Assembly: GCA_963970005.1 (NCBI GenBank)
Contig: CAXAMN010021562.1
Location: 488,693-552,692, forward strand
Direction: 5' to 3'
Length of the DNA stretch: 64,000 nt
Source of the DNA: Durusdinium trenchii
Taxonomy: Eukaryota > Sar > Dinophyceae > Suessiales > Symbiodiniaceae
How positions within the stretch are numbered: the first letter of the stretch is position 1; every line of letters starts with the position of its first letter. The position numbers and the translations under genes are program-made. The notes under the pieces are model-generated. The model made no database searches and was not told the DNA's origin. It saw only the letters and a program-made list of their open reading frames with translations. Shown one piece after another: positions 41,959 through 52,619 of this stretch.

Positions 41959-42097
41959 CTCCAGGAATGAATATGGAAAACCGAATCCGGGACAACGACA
42001 ACGTCAGATCCACAACAGGCCAGGTAAGGATGCAAATCACTTCACGCAGATCTTCATCGAACATTAAAGAACCATCTTTGGAGCTGGCAGGGGCATC
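41959..42097 (-). CDS. Exon island, unrecognised
   Basis: The acceptor GTTGAAGCAG and donor CCTGGAG|GTGGGC bound a frame reading DAPASSKDGSLMFDEDLREV, ICILTWPVVDLTLSLSRIRF and SIFIPG. It begins acidic and ends hydrophobic. It is the second most upstream member of the minus-strand series. Confidence 0.42.
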
Positions 42098-43356
42098 CTG
42101 CTTCAACACGTTACATGCACAATGTGGAAAACCTTTGCTTGGCTAAGCGTGGAAGTGAGACAAACCCGTTAGCCCTGCAGGTTGTAATTAGAGGACGTTC
42201 ATGTTCCATGTTCATGTTTTTTCAACCATCGTAATCACAAGACCATTGACCCACCGCAGGCCTTTGACTGATATTGCGCTCAGGGCCAAGTCCCACAGTC
42301 TGCATAGTGCATGCCAGTTTCATCCCGGTTGTCGGGTGCCCACAGTAGCTTCTGATACTGATACTTGTTGAAACAGATTGAATGGGCCACTTCCTCGTGG
42401 CAATGGGTGGCTAGGCCTCAAGGTTTCAGGCCATGTTTGTTCCGTTTATAAAAACACCATGGCAAGTCTCACTTCTCAAACATATTCCGATACTTCATTC
42501 TATGAGCCTTCGGAAGGTCCAAGACGCTGGTTCACTTCTTTGCTCTTCAGGATCTGAGGCAGGTCCTTCTTTTGCTGGTTCGCAGGGTGTGATGGAGACA
42601 AATGACAAATCAATTGAGCCTTTCAATCATTCCTTTCATTCTTTCAATAAGAAATAATTGCAGTATTAAGATTATGACTATTGTGTACAGTACTATATAG
42701 TCCCTCTCTCTTAGTACTTGGCTAGTACTCATGTCAGATCTACAAGGAGTGGGCTCTACTTCTTCAACAAACCAGCTTTTAGATTGAATTCACACAAAAA
42801 TGCAGTGGACCAGGTCCCGACCCAGTGTGGATGCGTTTGGATCAGGCGGTGGCCAGTGGACAATTATTCTTGGTGGCTGCAGGAGTGCACATCCTCCCAC
42901 TCCCCAACAATGCTCTTGTTTTTCCCTGTGCTGAGGCGAAACTCTGCTCCGTTTGCTCTTATGCAGTATGTATGCGACTAGAGCAAAATTGACTATGTCC
43001 AGTGAGTTGAATTCTTCGCGCTCTTCCGCCTCCGCCCAAACCTTCTTGGCTCCTCAGCTTCTCTGGCAGCGTCACCGTTGCGAACGCATCCAAGGGACTC
43101 CGACCAAGGTCAGCTCCTGGATGCCTTTTATAGCATCAAAGCTGCCTACGCCCTCTGAAAAGAACAAGAGCCGGAAGAAACTCCAAAAACTGCACGAGTG
43201 GAACCTCTCATCTAAGCCTTCATATCCTGGTATGAACTCTGCCTGGGTGTGTTCCGATCAGCCACCGGAGGAAACTACCATAGACTGCGGTCGAATATTT
43301 GAATGCACATCCTCACTATCCAAGCCTGCCACAAACCCTCATGACTCTCTTCCTCT

Positions 43357-43496
43357 CATAAATAGGGACTCGGACACTATAGAGAGAATAGTTACAAAAC
43401 CCATGTTCATCTCCGTGGCGGGTACAGTATGTCCTGTATGATGAACATGGGCTTTGTAACTATTCTCTCTTTTTGGTGTCTGAGTCCCTGTTTATG
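43357..43496. repeat. Long inverted repeat (54/56-bp arms, 30-bp loop)
   Basis: The left arm 43357-43410 (CATAAATAGGGACTCGG...) and right arm 43441-43496 (ATGAACATGGGCTTTG...) pair along nearly their whole length with a few mismatches. The loop is GC-rich. Transcribed on either strand it would fold to a long hairpin. Confidence 0.85.
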
Positions 43497-43621
43497 ATGT
43501 CTGCCAGGTCCGCCATGGCGAAGTCCTCCACTATAGTGCGCGCCCATAATCTTGGTCACAGTGCGGTCTTTCCACTATCACTATCACTATCCGAGTGGGA
43601 TACTCTCTTCCTCTCTCGTAC

Positions 43622-43711
43622 CTCAACGCGGATTCTCAACCTCCGCGCAAGGCGAAGCCGCTCTCTGCCCAAAGGGCGACGCTTGAGAGTCTCAAGTGCG
43701 ACAGCCTCCTT
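43622..43711 (-). CDS. Exon island, 30 codons, basic helix
   Basis: The acceptor TCGAGCAAG and an excellent donor GTTGAG|GTACGAG bound exactly 30 codons reading KEAVALETLKRRPLGRERLR and LARRLRIRVE. It is strongly basic, compatible with a nuclear or ribosomal-type segment. Not recognised. Confidence 0.42.
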
Positions 43712-44440
43712 CTTGCTCGACAGGACGGTCTTGCTCGAAAGGTTGTGCAAAGACGGAAGAGCCCGTGGTAACTCTCAAAGGTGCCAGCGAACCAATGTCT
43801 GATTGTAATTCTACACGTGGAGAATTTAGATCAATTCATCCCCTGTGTACGACACACTGTCACACTCCCAAAGTACCTGCAAAACAGAAAAACACGGAGC
43901 GTGGAACGAGGTTTGCGTCTATGAGGTAGACAGCCATCTCCAAGCCATCCGTCAAAGGATAGTTTCGACCAACCTACAACGCAGTGATCTTCAAAGATGG
44001 CCTCTTGGGCAGAAGAAGTTGGTGAGTAACGGCCGAGGCAAAAAAGCAAACCTTTCCACCAGTTCTCACTGAAGCCTTTCAGGCTGTCTTCAGGCATGGC
44101 AAGAGATCATGGTTGAAGGAATCGACGGCGACTGGCAGTTCTTGCAGAGGCATGCGAGCATGTCGAATCCGAAGCAAATCCCGGTTCTTTTGAGCCATGA
44201 AGGCCATGGTATTCACTCGCATGGGCCTGCGCTAACTACAACCCTAAACCACTCCCTAAACTTTATCGTAGGACCCGTTTTAGTTGCTGGAGGCCATGTA
44301 CGACAAATCTCCAACTTAGTTCCTTTTCCAGGTTTCAGAAAACAACACAGACCCAAAGAAACTCAGGAAATTGCCTAGACCAGAAGGACCAGTTCATTTC
44401 AACCCCTGAAACACCCAGGCGTCTTCCGAAAGTTTCGGAC

Positions 44441-44638
44441 TTGTCAAGGCCTCCAGAGGCACGGGCAGCGCCGGCACGGGCAGCGCCGGCACGGGCAGCG
44501 CCGGCACCTGCTCAACGACTCTTGCAACAGCTGCACCAAAGCTTCACATGTTTCGTGGCGACAGCGCTACGATCACTTGCTTGGATTCTTCATGGTGTTT
44601 GTCCTCAAGCCTTCTGCCACACAGGGTTCAAATATTAA
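44441..44638 (+). CDS. Hypothetical ORF containing RAAPA repeats
   Basis: The frame reads MSRPPEARAAPARAAPARAA, then APAQRLLQQLHQSFTCFVAT and a hydrophobic end to a stop at 44638. Its Ala-Pro-Arg part is the 15-bp tandem at 44461-44505. It may be only a translation of that repeat. Confidence 0.22.
   Translation: MSRPPEARAAPARAAPARAAPAPAQRLLQQLHQSFTCFVATALRSLAWILHGVCPQAFCHTGFKY
44461..44505. repeat. Three exact 15-bp tandem units (ACGGGCAGCGCCGGC)
   Basis: Three perfect copies in a row. The unit is GC-rich and encodes five codons, so copy-number change would keep frame. Confidence 0.95.
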
Positions 44639-45354
44639 CAGACCAAATTCTATGTCTTTCAACCACCACCCGAAATCGCGCAGTACTGGTGGAAACCGTC
44701 CACCTGCCCAACACCCGTCCTGGGAGACCGGGTCCATGGGCCATCGAAGGTTGTTCCATTGGGAGAGTGGCAGGTCAAATGCGGTCAACGAACGGAATCC
44801 AACATGAAATCCAAGGTCGGCGAGCGTGGTTGATAGAGAAATAGGTGGGTGGGTGGCTACCAGTAGGTTGGTAGGTTGGGGAGGTTGTTTGAAAAATGTT
44901 GAGGTTTGTCAGTCGGTTCGAAGTTGGTTGGTGGGTTGGTTGATGTAGGTCGTTTGGTTTGTGTTGCTTGTGTTTCATTGTTTAACCAAACTGGTGATCA
45001 ATGCAGCACGTTGGTTGATGTTTGAGATCTGAAGCTCGTGTGGAAGCGGACGAACGGATGTCAAACATCATAATTCTATTCATCCAATGTTTGTGGGAGC
45101 TGTCGCCCTGCCACGACATTTGTCAGCACGTCTCAAAACATCCAATTGAATCTGAAGCTGCACCATGACTTTTCAATCATTTGATTTCATGCTATGGTGG
45201 GGAGCATGTTGCCATGGTCGTGAGTTTTGCGGTTTTCGACTTTGCTTGTGGGTCCTCGGGTCTGGGACTGTTTGGGATTTCGCGTCGGGGTGGCGCCAGA
45301 TGTCTTCCGTTGCCATCCAAAAGTGCTACCCTGTGACCACCTGCTACGCAAAAT

Positions 45355-45728
45355 GCCACACACACACACACAGAGTGACAGGTAATTGTAATTGTTAGAT
45401 TGTTGTCGTTGTGTGTTTGTGGTGATGATTTTGTGGCTGTGTTTGAGTGTTCTGGTTGTGTGCTGTGGTTGTGTGTTTGCGATTGTGCGTGTTGTGATTG
45501 TGTTTGTGATTGTGTGTTTGTGGTTGTGTGCTTGTGATTGTGTGTGTGGCTGTGTGTTTGTGATTGTGTGTTGTGCTTGCGATTGTGTGTTTGTGGTTGC
45601 GTGCTTGTGATCGTGTTTGTGGTTAGTCTGTTTGTGGTGGTGCTTTGTGCTTGTGTCTTGTGGTTGTGCTTTGTTGGTTGTGTACTGTGTGCTGTGTGTT
45701 TGTGTTGTGTGGTTATGTGCTGTGTGTT
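45355..45728. repeat. TG-rich degenerate minisatellite
   Basis: About 370 bp made of TGTGTTTGTGGTTGTGTG-like units after a (CA)n run. It yields long Cys/Val-rich (plus) and Thr/His/Asn-rich (minus) frames that are artefacts of the repeat. Confidence 0.9.
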
Positions 45729-45805
45729 GAGGTCCGGTAGTGCCCACTGCAGTCTGGCGCTTGCAGTTGAGGTCCGGCAGTGCCAACGCGATCGGGCACT
45801 TGCAG
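45727..45805. repeat. Two tandem 39-40-bp units (TTGAGGTCCGG...TTGCAG)
   Basis: 45727-45766 and 45767-45805, each starting TTGAGGTCCGG and ending (G/C)CTTGCAG or CACTTGCAG, about 80% identical. Confidence 0.8.
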
Positions 45806-46129
45806 TCGTGGTGGCGAGGAGGCGCAGGAAGGAGAAGAGCTCTGATAAAATTTAACAACCCTCACCTGGCAGGTGGGGAACTGACAAAGCAGAACTTCTG
45901 TTGACTCGGGGGAGGGGGCACTGTCTGAAGAAGTCTGCCTTTTGGATCAATCATGCCCATGCAACTTACCAAACCATTAGGGAGTGGAAAGTGCGGTATG
46001 TAGCTGATTTTCACAGGGTAGGCGACAAGCAGTTTGCACATGGTCCCAAACAACGGCACATCCACTGGAGGTGCAAGGTTGGCTACGAAGTACAAACCAT
46101 CTCAAAACAACAACATGTTACATGTTTGA

Positions 46130-47977
46130 TCAGGCTTTGGATGGCTTCTGCAAGTGATTCACAGGACTGGAAACATGTTTATCTCGCAAGTGCGCGCAGA
46201 TGGTCGAGGAGGTCTTGACTTGGAGCAAGGAAAGCAAAGCTTGTGCAGTTTGGGGCACACCACCTAGAACACAGGAACCAATGCCAGCGCTGAGGCCAAT
46301 GGCATCGGCATGAAGCTTTTGTTGACGCATGAAATGCAAGAGATTCAAAACAACTTCCCATTCCATCTCAAGTTGCCCAGCCGCCAAAACTGAATTGTAG
46401 CCGATGACATTTGAAGACAAATCTGCATCGAACAAGAGGCTCAAGGCACGCTGCCATTGTCGACCTTTCCCACATGCGCTGATCGCAGCATTGAGCACGA
46501 CCACATTGACTGCACGTGCTGCTTGCGCACGAGCCAAAAGGAGAAGGGACTGTTCCCAAAGGCCCAGCTCTTCACAAGCAGTGATCGCTGCTCCGAAGGC
46601 AGTAATGCCGGTGACGCTACGCCCTGCGCAGGCACCGGACGCCACGCCTGCAACGTCCTCCCGTTCCATTTGCCCCAGTAGTTGGAGCGACTGCAGCCAG
46701 TGAAGGCCATGGCCACAAGCGCTGATGGCTGCGCTGAAACTGATCTCATCTGCTTGCAGTTCGTGGGTCAAAGCCGCCAGCAAAGCCAATGCTTCCTGCC
46801 AGTTGCCACGTCTCCCACACGAGCTGATGAGAGTATTGTAAGTAATCACATCTGGCTGTACTTTGTGCTGACTTTGCATCTTCTTCAAGAAATCCAACCC
46901 CATCTTCCACAAACCATGCTTCTCCAAAGCACTCAGGACAGCGTTGCAAGCCAGCGCATCGACACCAATCTGATGCTGACCCTCAAGCTGGGAAAGAATA
47001 TCAAAAAGTACCAAAGCCGATTGCCACTCCCCACAACGGCTGCAGGCAGATATGGCGGTGTTGAAACTAATCTGTGTTGGTTGCAAACGATTGAGCTGGA
47101 TCTCTGCAAAGGCCCAAAGTGCAAGCCGCCACTGCTGACCCTCCCCACATGCCTGAATGAGGGCGTTGTAGCAAATCACATCTGCTGATAGGCCACGTTT
47201 CTTCATTGCTTGCAGTTCCATGCACAAAGTCAATGCTTCGGTCCACTGGGCTCCAGAAGCACTAGCACTGATGGCTGCACTGTAGGCAACCACATCAGGG
47301 AGCACATCTGCATCTTTCATTTGCACAAAAAGCTGGGAGGCCAATACCCACTGGTCACTCCTCTGGAAGGTTCTCATGATGCAACTAAATGTCACGGCAT
47401 TTGGCAAAACTGCGACCCGTTCCATGTGATGCAAAAGTGCAAGTGCATGAGGCCATGGGGTCTGCTCACTCACTGCCCCACTGAATGTGATCAGGTCTGG
47501 CAAACATCTCTCCTTTTCCATCTCTCTCAGCAGCACTAGGGCCAGTGTCCATTGAAGCCCCTTCGCACTGGCACGGACAACATCGCTATAACTTCGCACA
47601 TCTGCAACCAGATCTGCAATGCCCAACATCTGGCGCAACAGCTGCAATGCTGACTGCCAATGTGCCGCTTTGGAACACGCACCCAGGACTGCGCTGTAGC
47701 TGACAACATTCTGCTGGATGTCCTGCTGCCTCATGTCATCCAATATCTTTAAGGCTCTCTTCCATTGCAAACCTTTGCAATAAGCAATCATTGCCGCATT
47801 GCATACAAAGGTGTCGGCAACCCCTTGAAGCTGTTGCAATTCCAGCGACACATGCTGCCACTGGCTTTGACGGCCAAGTGTTGACAAGGTCTTTGTTGTT
47901 TGCTGCAATATCTTCTTCTCGGAATGCTCTGCACTCTGGAGGCCCTGGCGCTGGCCCCACTGGTTGATACCACGCAT
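46130..47977 (-). CDS. Tandem pentatricopeptide-repeat (PPR) protein, 615 residues, single exon
   Basis: An uninterrupted minus-strand frame. The start is the first ATG after an in-frame stop 60 bp upstream. Residues 1-52 form a Gln-rich leader (LGRQSQWQHVSLELQQLQG). Then about 15 PPR units of 30-40 residues run to about residue 585, e.g. NVVSYSAVLGACSKAAHWQS followed by ALQLLRQM, and DVICYNALIQACGEGQQW. The tryptophan before the second helix (W..AL.LL) marks dinoflagellate P-type PPRs. PPR proteins bind RNA one base per unit, usually in plastids or mitochondria to stabilise, cut or edit transcripts. No editing (DYW) or nuclease domain follows the repeats. The leader is not a convincing transit peptide, so a targeting exon may be missing or this may be a retrocopy. 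Repeats 4, 11 and 12 are irregular in length. Confidence 0.85.
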   Translation of the reverse strand: MRGINQWGQRQGLQSAEHSEKKILQQTTKTLSTLGRQSQWQHVSLELQQLQGVADTFVCNAAMIAYCKGLQWKRALKILDDMRQQDIQQNVVSYSAVLGACSKAAHWQSALQLLRQMLGIADLVADVRSYSDVVRASAKGLQWTLALVLLREMEKERCLPDLITFSGAVSEQTPWPHALALLHHMERVAVLPNAVTFSCIMRTFQRSDQWVLASQLFVQMKDADVLPDVVAYSAAISASASGAQWTEALTLCMELQAMKKRGLSADVICYNALIQACGEGQQWRLALWAFAEIQLNRLQPTQISFNTAISACSRCGEWQSALVLFDILSQLEGQHQIGVDALACNAVLSALEKHGLWKMGLDFLKKMQSQHKVQPDVITYNTLISSCGRRGNWQEALALLAALTHELQADEISFSAAISACGHGLHWLQSLQLLGQMEREDVAGVASGACAGRSVTGITAFGAAITACEELGLWEQSLLLLARAQAARAVNVVVLNAAISACGKGRQWQRALSLLFDADLSSNVIGYNSVLAAGQLEMEWEVVLNLLHFMRQQKLHADAIGLSAGIGSCVLGGVPQTAQALLSLLQVKTSSTICAHLRDKHVSSPVNHLQKPSKA

Positions 47978-48985
47978 CGGACAAATGCATGCTGCGGCTG
48001 CAGTGGCAGGCGCAACACATGGCTCTCAATTGACATCATGAAACATGGATCCTTTTACTACAGCGGCTGCACGAGACCCGGGAGTTTACTGGGATAGGTT
48101 GGGAACACGTCCAAACTTCGATTCACATCCGCAAAATCGCCCCGTGGATTGAAGGATTGGAACATGGAACCTCAAGGCCAGTCATGCACCGAGGGAACCT
48201 TGTGTATCCTTGCATCTTGCCGACCAGAGTCACTTCTCTCTTTGGGCAAAATTGCGCCAAGCTACTTGGGGGCTATCAACCATTGAAGTACAATAACATT
48301 GACATAGGCACGGACATGGAATGACTGGGCGATGGGCAAATGAGGAACATATGGGATGAACAAAGGAGCTTCTGACCTTCTGAAGACACTCTTGCATGCT
48401 CCATTCGTTTCATGTCTGTCTGCACCCTGACTAGTCTGCCTTCTGTCCCCACAGGCCCCAATATTAAAGAACTTGTCACACATTCATTTCCTTGGCATTC
48501 CACCAAGGCATGTTGACTGCCAGAATGCATATATCCATCCAATGCCACCTTTATGCAAGTCATATGAATCACTCATTGAAATGGCCTCCATTTGCATGAA
48601 GAAAGCAGGTCCATTGCGATATAATTTACTTGCCATGCTCAGTGCTCAGCATGTCCTTCGGAACACCACGGACATGTCTCGACTGCCGCTTCTCTTTATG
48701 CCACACATACCCACATCCACTGCAGGTAGCTCAACTATCCTCGACTATCCTCTATTTACCTACGCTATACACTAAGGCCCTGCATCTCTCTGCTGGATCA
48801 ACCTGCTTGGTGCCATGATCTTCAAGTGCATTAACAATAATGGAGAGTTTCCTGAGCACCGCAGGTGTCCTCTGCAGCTATTTCTCCGCGTCTCTTGCGC
48901 GGAAAAACAGGGTGTCCTCATTCCGCATCTCCTCGGCGGCTGTTCGACGGGTCGGCGACGGGGGAGTCGTGGAACTTCGGTGGAT

Positions 48986-49134
48986 AGTAGTAACTAGTAG
49001 CTTATTGTTACTACTAGTAAGGCACTTGTTACTAGTAGCTTATTCTCATTACCAATTCTTGTTTCTACTAGCTTATTGTTACTAGTAGCGATGCACCTGT
49101 TACTACTAGCGATGCACTTGTTACTACTAGCTTC
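48986..49134. repeat. CTAGTAG short array, copy 7 (longest)
   Basis: About seven units (TAGCTTATTGTTACTACTAG, CGATGCACCTGTTACTACTAG and variants) over 149 bp. It shares TTACTACTAGTAAGGCAC with copy 1. Confidence 0.88.
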
Positions 49135-49683
49135 CCTGAAAGATAGGGGTACAAGAAGTCCCGATTCTCGTGAACAAGGACTTGTGGCATCTTCACTGCG
49201 ATCTATTTGTTCTATAAGTACATGCGAAAAGTGTCGTGAGTCGTACACTTTCCGAGGAAGGCTACCTAAACAACGTGCTGGTTGGTGCAATGCCTATATT
49301 GCACTCACTAGAGACTTTAGAAACAAAGATTCAATATAATTATGCAGAATGCAGAAGTTATTACGCAATGAACATTGTACACTTCGTAGACTAGTCTGGC
49401 TCGTGTGCCAACCACGGTGTCCCTTATGATGTTATATAGATATTATGACATTGATAATATATGATAACATGACAGCACCCATCGCTGCCAGGAAAGAAAT
49501 GAGAAAGGCTCGGGTGAGGAAACAGGAGTATTTATCTATTAGTCTATAGTGTATAATATAGATATGATAGGTGGCAAGCGCCTGCGCATGTTTGCATTTG
49601 TTCAGGGTGGCTGGCTCCCGGCACGTGCCTCTGTTTGGGCTCTAGGAAGCTAAAAACGTCTCCAGCGATACAAAACAAGTAGC

Positions 49684-50079
49684 ATGAAAACAGCCAATGA
49701 GTCTCTCTTCTCCATTCTGCTCCCCTCCCCGTCGTCGGCGATGATTCCCTGTGAGGTGTCTGAAGCTGATGTGATGGGGCTCCCTGCTCCTGGGACTGCC
49801 TCTGACCTGAGGGCACGAGGGTACGGGATTTGGATGAGGATGGTGGCCAAAGTGCCCAGAGAGGCGTGGTGGAAGGTTGGGGGATTTGGAATAAGCACAT
49901 ACAAGCACCACCATTGGTTGACCATCCACTTCACTGCATCAAATTCACTAACTGGACAATTCAGTTTGCCCTGGTGGTGGGTAAGCTCAAGCTTTGTTTG
50001 CTCGGCCCCTTACGTGCTCGGTCCGGGAAATCACCGGACGACTGGTGGGGACTCCCATGTCTGCCCAAGCCAGGAATGA
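49684..50079 (+). CDS. Possible exon region, strand uncertain
   Basis: Both strands have coding-like composition over 49700-49840. The plus frame reads MIPCEVSEADVMGLPAPGTA and SDLRARGYGIW. The minus frame reads LRSEAVPGAGSPITSASDTS and QGIIADDGEGSRMEKRDSL. I cannot decide between them; a GT after GCACGAGG supports the plus strand. Unrecognised. Confidence 0.22.
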   Translation: MKTANESLFSILLPSPSSAMIPCEVSEADVMGLPAPGTASDLRARGYGIWMRMVAKVPREAWWKVGGFGISTYKHHHWLTIHFTASNSLTGQFSLPWWWVSSSFVCSAPYVLGPGNHRTTGGDSHVCPSQE

Positions 50080-50325
50080 ACACCAAGCCGCAAGCCCGGT
50101 CACGGAAGAATTCCTCACAACATCCGGCATCCTGATCTACATGAAAGTGGAAGTCTGGAACCCAACCCCAAAGCTTGGCAGTCATCAAACGACATCCAGA
50201 AAAGACCTACAGTAGGAGTGTTCAACTCAGAAAGCCCATTCAAAGCTGGATTCAAGGTCCTCCCCTTCCTTGCTTTATGAGATCACATGGCACACCTCTA
50301 GAAGCAATACTCCACACCCAAGTCC

Positions 50326-50610
50326 ATGAAGCAACTTGGCCGCCGTTGCACGTTTAACGGCCATGGGTCGCAAAAACCCATGGCCGTGGACATGACACGT
50401 GAAAAAAAACGGTGCTCCCCGGTGACTGAGGCCCCCCGCCGGCGCGCCCCCAATGCCTGTGACCTCGACACATTGCTTCTTGCCTCGGACACTTCTGGCG
50501 AGCCGCTGGACGGTCGCAGAAGACGTTGGTTAGAATACTCCATGGACAGTCCAATCTGTGCTTTGCAACACATCAAGCAATCTTTCAGAAAAGGAAAACC
50601 GATCAACTAA
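50326..50610 (+). CDS. Hypothetical ORF, unrecognised
   Basis: 94 codons reading MKQLGRRCTFNGHGSQKPMA, VDMTREKKRCSPVTEAPRRR and LDTLLLASDTSGEPLDGRRR. A GC-rich core in an AT-rich setting. The first part is occupied by the perfect hairpin at 50357-50387. Confidence 0.25.
   Translation: MKQLGRRCTFNGHGSQKPMAVDMTREKKRCSPVTEAPRRRAPNACDLDTLLLASDTSGEPLDGRRRRWLEYSMDSPICALQHIKQSFRKGKPIN
50357..50387. repeat. Perfect 12-bp stem hairpin with 7-base loop
   Basis: ACGGCCATGGGT (50357-50368), loop CGCAAAA, ACCCATGGCCGT (50376-50387). The stem is GC-rich and would be stable in RNA. It is not followed by a T-run, so a terminator role is not indicated. Confidence 0.85.
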
Positions 50611-51959
50611 AGACTTTCCAGCTTGCGAAGGAATACCGCTGGTGCGGTATGGGATGGCCTTTGCCTTGGGAGCCCTCTTTCGACAGCCCAAAGTTCCAAT
50701 GTGTCAAAGCTACAAGTGTGCCCCAATAGAAGCTCGTAGTCATGAGTCATGAACTATGAACAAACTTTGACACGATCAGTCACACCACACTTATCACACT
50801 TCAAATCCCTCAACTCTTCACGTTGACTACTTTGGCCACCAAAGGGGCCGCTTTTGGCATCTTCTTCCAAGTTAAATTCCACCTCCTCTCCATCTGCCAA
50901 GGACCGGAAGCCCTGAGTCGTTCAGTGGTGTGCTTTCAAACGTTGGAATGTCAAATGACCTGAACTACATGTACACGGTAGGTTTGATGCGCACTCTGGT
51001 ACCCATACAGTTTACATTTACCACTCAAGGTACTTCTTCCAATGGTTCAAACCAAGGAATATACTTGTGTGGATGAACGGACTAAGTAGTAAAGTAGGCA
51101 AAAATGATCAACCAAGTCATTGCAGTCAGTAACTGGCTGAACAACATTGCACTTGCATTTAAGTGTCATTCTATGCCACTATACCGCTGTACAAACAAAC
51201 AAATGGAACACAAACGGTTCAGGTGGATTCATGGGGAAACCAAGGTTTTAGAAGAAAGGAATGACAAACATGTGGAAAATGTGAAGTGAAAAACACAAAA
51301 GGTGAGGACAGCCAGTATGCAGCAAATGTACAAAAGTGTTATATAACTCTATAATATACAGTATGTATAACATAGTTGTATATATGAATGCTTGTGAATG
51401 TATGTATAGTAATATAATGAAAAAATTGGACTTTCCACCCAAACACAGTGGCAATTTCCCATAGTTGTTTCCAGCAACAAACACCTAAAGCCCAAACATG
51501 TTCAAACAACCACATTCCTCATAAGGTGTGCTCAGTCCGCGCAAAGTGGGATGCGATGAATCAATGAAAAGGCAAAACAAAGCATTTAGGGAGAATACTC
51601 TGATCTCTTCCACTCATATGGTTCATGCTGGTGGGATTAGGGAACCAAAGAAAGCAAACATTGATCGAGACGGAAATAAACTAGTGGGATTCACCAGGTT
51701 AATCCTCACCATGGTTGCATGAAAGGACGAATGCACAAGACTTATCCCATCTTATCCCTGACTCTGGCCAAAGTATGTGGAGAAGTTCTCCAGGCATGTT
51801 GAACCGTTAAACCAACTGAGCACTTGGCAGATCTCTAACCGGATGGTACCGGACGGTACTTGGTGTGTCCAACTGAGCACGGGCTTCCTAAGCTTTGACC
51901 AGATCGGATCGAACAAATGAGAAGCCCCCCTACGGGGCTGATGCAATTGGACATCTGTT

Positions 51960-52440
51960 AGTTTTGAAAACCGTTCAATAGAACGAATAGAAATCTCCAT
52001 CCAAAGGCCTCCAAGACCTGAAAAACATCAAAAACCAAACTCCACATCCGACATCCTACCAGGTAGGATGTCGGATGTGACTCTTGGATGTCAGATTCGG
52101 TTCACAACCTTTAAGATATCTAAGGTCTTTTTGGCATATCTGACATCCAAGAGTCACATCCGACATCCTACATGGTAGGATGTCGGATGTGGTCTTGGAT
52201 GTGGAGTTTGGTTTTTGATGTTTTTCAAGGTCAGTTTTCAGGTGAGTCACATCCGACAAAAAAACACCCCTAGAGTTGAGAAATTTGCAGATTTCCATTG
52301 AGGTTTGGAGATTTTGGATGCCTTTAAATGGACATTTCCATTGAAAATTTGGCAACATCCGACATCCTACCAGGTAGGATGTCGGATGTGAGATTTTGGA
52401 GGCCGTTAAATGAAGATTTCTATTCAATAATTGCAGATTT
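51960..52440. repeat. Composite foldback of nested palindromes
   Basis: Arms of about 80-95 bp (52016-52096 and 52138-52231) pair almost perfectly, except for a 12-bp insertion in the right arm. The 41-bp loop is AT-rich. Each arm itself contains a 37-bp near-perfect palindrome (52043-52079, 52155-52191) centred on CATCCTACC/GGTAGGATG. A third copy stands outside at 52355-52389. Outer sequence (CTTGGAGGCC...AGATTTCTATTC) is also repeated in inverted form. There is no gene inside. Confidence 0.88.
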
Positions 52441-52619
52441 CGAGATTTGGATAGCAAATGCAAATAGAAAAGCACTTTTAAAATCAATTGGAATGACTTG
52501 GTGATAGCCAAGTAGACACTTTTAAAATGCAATTGGAAAATGCAATTTCTGACGTATCGTCCTAAGGCAATTGCATTTTTAAGACTGGGGGTATATCGAG
52601 ACCATCAACCCGGAAAACA

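Noticed and set aside
45187..45858. 223-codon minus-strand frame rich in His, Thr, Asn and Gln
   Set aside because: It is the translation of the TG-rich minisatellite; composition follows the repeat, not a protein.
48840..48997. GVLIPHLLGG similarity to GVLRPHLLGG at 27.42 kb
   Set aside because: Short match; the reverse strand shows a similar level of resemblance, so it is not evidence for paralogous exons.
52056..52532. 158-codon minus-strand frame
   Set aside because: It is a translation of the nested palindromes; peptide motifs repeat because the DNA does.
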